From Haloarchaeobius iranensis (GTDB lineage: Archaea; Halobacteriota; Halobacteria; Halobacteriales; Natrialbaceae), in the NCBI RefSeq assembly GCF_900103505.1, contig NZ_FNIA01000023.1:1-49849 (forward strand): a stretch of DNA of 49,849 bases, read 5' to 3'. The position numbers were made by a program, and so were the translations under genes. Each line of letters begins with the position of its first letter. Positions within the stretch are counted from its first letter, which is position 1. Of this stretch, positions 44,423 to 49,849 are shown in pieces. Under the pieces are notes generated by a model that did not search any database, had not been told where the DNA came from, and worked only from the letters and a program-made list of their open reading frames with translations.

Positions 44423-44794
44423 TCACCCGAACATCGGCCCGGTCCCGAACGACGGGCCGCCGTCGCTGTCGTCGTCCGTCGACTGCTCCGACTCGGTCGC
44501 CTGGGGCTCGCCGCCGTCGGCGGCCGTCTCCGCGTCCGCCCGACGCGCCTCGGCGCGCGCTTCGGCGCGTTGCTCCTTGTGTGCGGCGAGGTCGCGAGCG
44601 TAGGACGCGATGGCACGTTTCGTCTCCGAGCTCTGCATCACGAACACTTCGGTGATGTACTTCGGAACCGCCGTCGAGCGGGCGCGCTGTGCCTCGTACG
44701 CCACGATGTCGTGCAACGTTTCCGCGTCGTGCTCCTCGAAGTGCTCGACGACGAAGTCGGGCACCTGGGTCGGTGGAGAGGGGGGAGATACCAT
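44423..44794 (-). CDS. Conserved haloarchaeal protein, function unknown
   Basis: A 123-residue protein. Residues 8-75 are a helical domain (VPDFVVEHFEEHDAETLHDIVAYEAQ is its start; SETKRAIASYARDLAAHKEQ its end), followed by an acidic, disordered tail ending GPSFGTGPMFG. No known motif. The helical part resembles small haloarchaeal DNA- or protein-binding modules without a named function. A TATA box (CTTATTTC, minus strand, about 44818-44825) 28 bp upstream and two inverted repeats around it point to tight regulation. It is convergent with the LOV kinase gene, 9 bp apart. Confidence 0.7.
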   Translation of the reverse strand: MVSPPSPPTQVPDFVVEHFEEHDAETLHDIVAYEAQRARSTAVPKYITEVFVMQSSETKRAIASYARDLAAHKEQRAEARAEARRADAETAADGGEPQATESEQSTDDDSDGGPSFGTGPMFG

Positions 44795-44846
44795 ACCACG
44801 CGAATGTGGTAGCTAGTAGAAATAAGTTCTAGTTATTTACTAGAAC
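44794..44846 (-). promoter_or_regulatory. Two inverted repeats around the promoter of the 44.4 kb gene
   Basis: TACCAC (44794-44799) and GTGGTA (44806-44811) flank the start codon/transcription start. GTTCTAGT (44826-44833) and ACTAGAAC (44839-44846), perfect 8-bp arms 5 bp apart, lie at the upstream (BRE) side of the TATA box. Three CTAG tetramers occur in this stretch. The layout suggests a repressor or activator pair; binding proteins are unknown. Confidence 0.55.
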
Positions 44847-45063
44847 TCGGACAAGATGTTGGCGTGGGCGGAGGGACCCCGTCACTGCGCTGGGAGGGTC
44901 CTGAAACGGTCTGTCGATGGGTTCTCCGGTGACGTCCGGGGCTGCTGTCGTGTTGCACTGCCAACAATTGTCGGATGTCGGAGCATCGTCTAGCGGTTTC
45001 GGTGCAGGTCGCCACCGCGGCGATAAAAGTAAGTCCGGGATACCGAGTGCCGCGACCGGCGCT

Positions 45064-46338
<1,275 letters not shown>

Positions 46339-46431
46339 TGTCACCTGAAGCGACGAACAGTGCGGGTAAAAGGCCTGCCATTTGCCGCTACGCGGCAAGT
46401 ATCGCGGCCCGACCGACGGTCGGGTCCCCCG

Positions 46432-47130
46432 TCACCGGAACGCGCCCAGCATCGCGCGCAGTTCACCGGGGAGGTTCGTCACCAGCGCCCGCGGGAACCG
46501 ACGCCGCGCGCCCGACAGCGAGTCCGCGAGCCTGGTCCCGGCGTCCTCGAACACACCCTCGCCGTGCCCGAACAGGATGCGCTCGGGAGTCATCCCGTCG
46601 AACACCGATTTCGGTGGGGAGAGGCGGGTGAACGTCGGAAACCCCAGTCGCTCGTCGCCCACGGTGAACTTCGCGTGCGAGGAGCAGTAGTCCGGCACGT
46701 ACAGCGTCCCGTCGCGCTCGCGGTACGCGACGGTCTCGTTCCAGGCGTGCAGCGGCCGGACGTGGGTGAACTCGAAGCCGGCGACGGCGGCGTCGACGGA
46801 CGCGACTGGTGCCGTGGTGCGCTCGGCGACCCTGTCTAGACAGTCCGGGACGTGGACGGCAACCTCGTGCCGGTCGGCCAGCGCGTCGGCGTCCCGGGCG
46901 TGGTAGTCCGAGCAGACCACGACGCCGGCCACCGCGCCCAGCTCCGCGAGCAGGTCGTCCACGCCCGGAGCGTCCAGCGGGTCGAACACCCAGACATCGC
47001 CCGCGTCGTCGCGGACGGCGTGGCTCGCACGCTGGCCCCCCTCGTCCGGGTACGCGACCCAGCCGACGCCCCCGTCCCACTGGTCGACGACCCGGAGGTC
47101 GGTCGCCGTCTCACGGCTGTACATCGCCAT
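46432..47130 (-). CDS. Metallo-beta-lactamase-like fold protein, catalytic histidines largely missing
   Basis: A 232-residue protein starting MAMYSRETATDLRVVDQWDGG. The order of elements follows the metallo-beta-lactamase fold: VWVFDPLDAPGVDDLLAELG, then VVVCSDYHARDADALADRH where HxHxDH is expected but only YHARDAD is found, FTHVRPLHAWNETVAYR, and the final ILFGHGEGVFEDAG. With the first motif altered, a zinc-hydrolase activity is doubtful. I recall haloarchaeal relatives of this type but no function. Confidence 0.72.
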   Translation of the reverse strand: MAMYSRETATDLRVVDQWDGGVGWVAYPDEGGQRASHAVRDDAGDVWVFDPLDAPGVDDLLAELGAVAGVVVCSDYHARDADALADRHEVAVHVPDCLDRVAERTTAPVASVDAAVAGFEFTHVRPLHAWNETVAYRERDGTLYVPDYCSSHAKFTVGDERLGFPTFTRLSPPKSVFDGMTPERILFGHGEGVFEDAGTRLADSLSGARRRFPRALVTNLPGELRAMLGAFR

Positions 47131-47319
47131 GGTTCGACTGGCGGAGGGGGTTCGTATCGGCGTTTCGGTTCCCGAACGAGTGCCGGGGTCCGGCGTCGCT
47201 TGCCGACGAGGCGGTGGGACCGATTCGCCTGCTGGCCCGTCCACCGGGACACCGCGAGAGAGCCAGACGCCGCTGCCGAAGCACACGCACTTTTGGGGCA
47301 CCCCGCGGAACGGCCGTCC

Positions 47320-48225
47320 ATGCAGGTCATCGTACACGGCGGTGCGGGCGGGGTGCCCGACGACCCGGACCCGCGACAGGCGGTGCTCGACGAGGCGGCA
47401 GGACGCGGCGCGTCGGCGGCGACGCCGCTCGACGCGGTCGAGAGCGCGGTGCGCGTGCTGGAGTCGTCGCCCCGGTTCAACGCGGGCGTCGGCTCCTGTG
47501 CACAGTCCGACGGTATCCTCCGGACGGACGCGGGCGTGATGACCGACGACCGGTCGGTCGGCGCGGCCAGTTCGATGCCGGGCGTCGAGGCGGCGGTCAG
47601 CGTCGCGCGCTCGGTGCTCGAGGAGACGCCGCACATCCTGCTGTCGGGCGTCCACGCGGTCGACTTCGCCGCGGCGCAGGACATCGACTGCGAGGTCGAC
47701 CTCTGGACCGACAGCACGCGGGAGCGGTTCGCCGATGCGGACGTGCCCGAGGGGGACATGGCGGCGCAGGCCCGCTGGGTGCAGGAGACGTTCGGTGGCG
47801 CGACGGCCGACCCCGACGCCGAGCAGGAGGACGCCGGCGCGCCCGCCGGGAAGGACCACGACACGGTGGGTGCGGTCGCCCGTGACGGCGAGAACTTCGC
47901 GGCCGCGACCTCGACGGGCGGGCGCTGGCTCGCGCTCGCCGGGCGGGTCGGCGACGTGCCACAGGTCGGCAGCGGCTTCTACTGCTCCCCGGCCGGCGGC
48001 GCGAGCGCGACCGGTGCCGGCGAGGACATCGCCCGGGTCACCCTCTCACGGCGCGCGGTGCGCTATCTCGAGGACGGGATGGACGCGCAAGCGGCCGCGG
48101 ACCGCGCCATCGACGAGCTCGGCGAGCTGACGGGCTCCTCGGCCGGTATCATCGTCGCCGACAGCGACGGGACGGGCGCGGCGTTCAACAGCGATGGGAT
48201 GCAGACGGCGGTCGTGCGGAACTGA
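47320..48225 (+). CDS. Isoaspartyl peptidase/L-asparaginase, Ntn-hydrolase type
   Basis: A 301-residue plant-type asparaginase precursor from the ATG at 47320 (MQVIVHGGAGGVPDDP). The autoprocessing site and nucleophile Thr are in KDHDTVGAVARDGENFAAATSTGG, giving alpha and beta subunits; the alpha part has ESSPRFNAGVGSCAQSDG and the beta part GDVPQVGSGFYCSP. It removes isoaspartyl residues from damaged peptides and can hydrolyse asparagine. Between the halves an acidic linker (ADPDAEQEDAGAPAG) is seen. Complete. Confidence 0.92.
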   Translation: MQVIVHGGAGGVPDDPDPRQAVLDEAAGRGASAATPLDAVESAVRVLESSPRFNAGVGSCAQSDGILRTDAGVMTDDRSVGAASSMPGVEAAVSVARSVLEETPHILLSGVHAVDFAAAQDIDCEVDLWTDSTRERFADADVPEGDMAAQARWVQETFGGATADPDAEQEDAGAPAGKDHDTVGAVARDGENFAAATSTGGRWLALAGRVGDVPQVGSGFYCSPAGGASATGAGEDIARVTLSRRAVRYLEDGMDAQAAADRAIDELGELTGSSAGIIVADSDGTGAAFNSDGMQTAVVRN

Positions 48226-49461
48226 CTACTCGGTCGCGTCGTCGGTCGAGAGGCAGACGACCCCCTGGCGACCGAAGTGGAGGAGGCGGTCTTCGGTGAC
48301 GATCGGCTTCGACGCAGCCGCCCCCTCGCGGTCCCATCGCCGTTCACCGTCGGCCGAGACCACGAGCAGTGCTCCACCCCTGGTACAGACGAACACACCC
48401 GCGTCGGTCGCGACGTGGCCCGGGTCCGGCTTCGAGAAGAGGTCGTTCGTCCACCGGCGCTCGCCCGTCGCGGTGTCGAGCGCGACGAGCTGCTGGTTCC
48501 TCGTCCCGACGTACAGCGTATCGTCGGTGACGGTGAGTGGTGACCCCGAAGGGAGGACGGTTTCGGGGACGGTCGCCCGCCACCGCCGTTCGGCGGTCTC
48601 GGGGTCGTGTGCGTAGACGAACGACCGGTCGGAGCTGGTGCCTTCCCGCTCGGTCGTGAAGACCGCGTCACCGTTGTACACGGGGCTGGCGCCGACGTCG
48701 CTCGTCCGCCACTCCACCGTCCCCGAGGCGGCGTCGACGCGCGCGAGTCTCGTGGTCGACGAGTCGAAGGAGACGAACAGCGATTCGGGGGTCCCGACCA
48801 CGTCGTTGGTGACGGTGAGCGGCTCGGACAGTTCGGTTCGACCGGCTACCGTGCCGGTCCTCGTGTCGCCTCTGAGGACCTCGCGCTCGGTGACCGAGAC
48901 GAGTTCGTCCCCATCGACGACTGGATGCCAGGCCCGGAACGCCTCCGTCGGATCGTTCTCGAGCCAGAGGCGCTCGCCGGTCTCGATATCGACCGCGAAG
49001 GCCGGGTCACCGTAGCCGACGATGGTCGACGCTGTCGCGATGATCTCGTCGGGGAGAGTCCCGTTCGGTTCGAACGACCACTCCTCCTCGCCCGAGACCA
49101 TGTCGAACCGGTGGACGCCGTCGTGCTTCGCGAAGAGCGATCCGTCTTTGACCACCCGGCACCCGCTGCCGAGCGTGAGGTCCTGCTTGGCCCACGCCCT
49201 CGTTGGCGACGTGGTCGGTCCCGTAACGTCGGTGTTCGCGCTGGTCCGCCCCGAGTCGTGGCCGTACATGGGCCACTCACCGGTGACCGAGGAGCCGCTG
49301 TCGGACCCGTCCCCGGTGTTGGCCTCGGTACTGGTGGGTCCACTCGATTCGTTCGGGCCCGCCGCGGGTTCGTCAGCGGACTCATCCCCCAGACAGCCGG
49401 CAGAGAGGACCGTCGCCCCGACACTCGTGGCGAGGAACTCCCGCCGCCCAGTTCCATCCAT
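48226..49461 (-). CDS. PQQ-repeat beta-propeller lipoprotein
   Basis: A 411-residue exported protein. The start MDGTGRREFLATSVGATVLS has a twin-arginine signal with lipobox SAGC. A Ser/Thr/Glu linker follows, then six to seven PQQ/WD-like repeats, for example GEEEWSFEPNG, GERLWLENDP, GTVEWRTSD, AERRWRATVP and GERRWTNDL. Such proteins scaffold or bind redox cofactors; this one shows no enzyme motif. I prefer the ATG at 49461 over 49476, because a TATA-like TTAATAC at about 49486-49492 (minus strand) is 27 bp from 49461. The IS to its right stops just outside that promoter. Confidence 0.83.
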   Translation of the reverse strand: MDGTGRREFLATSVGATVLSAGCLGDESADEPAAGPNESSGPTSTEANTGDGSDSGSSVTGEWPMYGHDSGRTSANTDVTGPTTSPTRAWAKQDLTLGSGCRVVKDGSLFAKHDGVHRFDMVSGEEEWSFEPNGTLPDEIIATASTIVGYGDPAFAVDIETGERLWLENDPTEAFRAWHPVVDGDELVSVTEREVLRGDTRTGTVAGRTELSEPLTVTNDVVGTPESLFVSFDSSTTRLARVDAASGTVEWRTSDVGASPVYNGDAVFTTEREGTSSDRSFVYAHDPETAERRWRATVPETVLPSGSPLTVTDDTLYVGTRNQQLVALDTATGERRWTNDLFSKPDPGHVATDAGVFVCTRGGALLVVSADGERRWDREGAAASKPIVTEDRLLHFGRQGVVCLSTDDATE

Positions 49462-49496
49462 ATCGTCGTGTAACATTCCAAAAACAGTATTAATTT

Positions 49497-49849
49497 TGAG
49501 GGTGTCATAGAACGATTACCACACCAAGGAGCAGGGTGAACGCTGAGGTGGAATGAGTTCAGCGACCCTGCAAGATGCTCCTTCGGTAGAGACGTTCTTC
49601 AATGTCGCGGAGACCGAGACACTAGCGTTGTTTGAGCATCTCTCCTTCGAGTTTCTCGAAGAGTTCGACGTGTTCGCCCCGGCGGAGACGGGGCGAACAC
49701 GAGATCACGAACCACCAGAGCTGATGCGTGGGTTCCTTCATTGCTACTACCACGATATCTACGGGATTCGCCCGGTTGAGCGGGAGCTTCGGAACACGGT
49801 TGTCTGGCTGAGCTGTGGCTTCGATCGACCGCCGTCGAGAGACGCGGTC
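49497..49849 (+). mobile_element. Right-edge insertion sequence, truncated
   Basis: The left end of a second, unrelated insertion sequence. Its border is probably near 49497 (GAGGGTGTCATAGAACG), because the transposase starts 56 bp further and the lipoprotein promoter is intact to about 49495. The other end is outside the window, so inverted repeats and target duplication could not be checked. Confidence 0.5.
49553..49849 (+). CDS. DDE transposase, N-terminal fragment (cut by window edge)
   Basis: 99 residues from the ATG at 49553 to the edge, no stop. It opens MSSATLQDAPSVETFFNV and continues EHLSFEFLEEFDVFAPAETGRTRDHEPPELMRGFLH, then GIRPVERELRNTVVWLSCGFDRPPSRDAV, a pattern I recall from haloarchaeal IS4/IS5-superfamily transposases. 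The DDE residues lie beyond the edge. It is not related to the left-edge transposase. Family name is tentative. Confidence 0.75.
   Translation, partial: MSSATLQDAPSVETFFNVAETETLALFEHLSFEFLEEFDVFAPAETGRTRDHEPPELMRGFLHCYYHDIYGIRPVERELRNTVVWLSCGFDRPPSRDAV

Overview
This is a haloarchaeal chromosome segment (class Halobacteria). The evidence is high GC with strong G/C bias at third codon positions, very acidic proteins, Tat-type lipoproteins, promoters that place a TATA box about 27 bp from a start codon with almost no leader, and archaeal marker genes: S19e, PDCD5, Pus10, HerA/NurA, MptA, class I HMG-CoA reductase and archaeal SecD/SecF. I cannot fix the genus from sequence alone. No rRNA, tRNA or CRISPR array was seen. 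Both window ends fall inside unrelated IS transposase genes (an ISH3-type gene on the left, a different DDE transposase on the right), so the window looks like a chromosomal piece bounded by multi-copy insertion sequences.

Layout. (1) About 1-7500 is an accessory island with lower GC than the rest and many CTAG tetranucleotides. It holds a truncated IS, a lipoprotein, a short tyrosine recombinase, a type II-like restriction-modification pair in convergent orientation (beta-class N4-cytosine methyltransferase and PD-(D/E)XK nuclease), two overlapping PhiH1-repressor-like winged-helix genes, a zinc-finger protein, and a full-length integrase translationally coupled to it. (2) 7673-15465 carries a lipoprotein, a PIN toxin/antitoxin pair, a zinc-ribbon/disordered/DUF4013 membrane protein, a small P-loop kinase, an alpha/beta hydrolase divergent from a PspA/Vipp1 gene over a shared TATA box, and two membrane proteins. 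(3) 15526-25616 is core housekeeping: katG, a S19e-PDCD5-PP-loop operon, pus10, rnhB, uspA, secD-secF and small haloarchaeal proteins. (4) 26181-26903 is gene-free and packed with perfect short hairpins. (5) 26904-34897 contains the nurA...herA DNA-end-processing locus, a second uspA, a KaiC-like ATPase preceded by an unlisted small ORF, NAD kinase and mptA. (6) 34904-40669 has a three-gene ABC-2 exporter divergent from its likely GbsR/MarR regulator, then a 955-residue pilin-like VWA surface protein. (7) 40709-49461 has hmgA, a DUF5817 zinc-ribbon protein, a LOV-domain histidine kinase, icd, isoaspartyl peptidase and a PQQ-repeat lipoprotein, followed by the right-hand IS.

The observations I rate most worth following are: a tandem 8-bp-phased CTAG array over the promoter and leader of the nuclease gene, next to a methyltransferase whose relatives include CTAG enzymes; a run of four perfect 3-nt-loop hairpins in the 26.2-26.9 kb gene-free region; a probable blue-light histidine kinase; a small ORF overlapping the KaiC-like gene by 4 nt; and nested inverted repeats on the 44.8 kb promoter.
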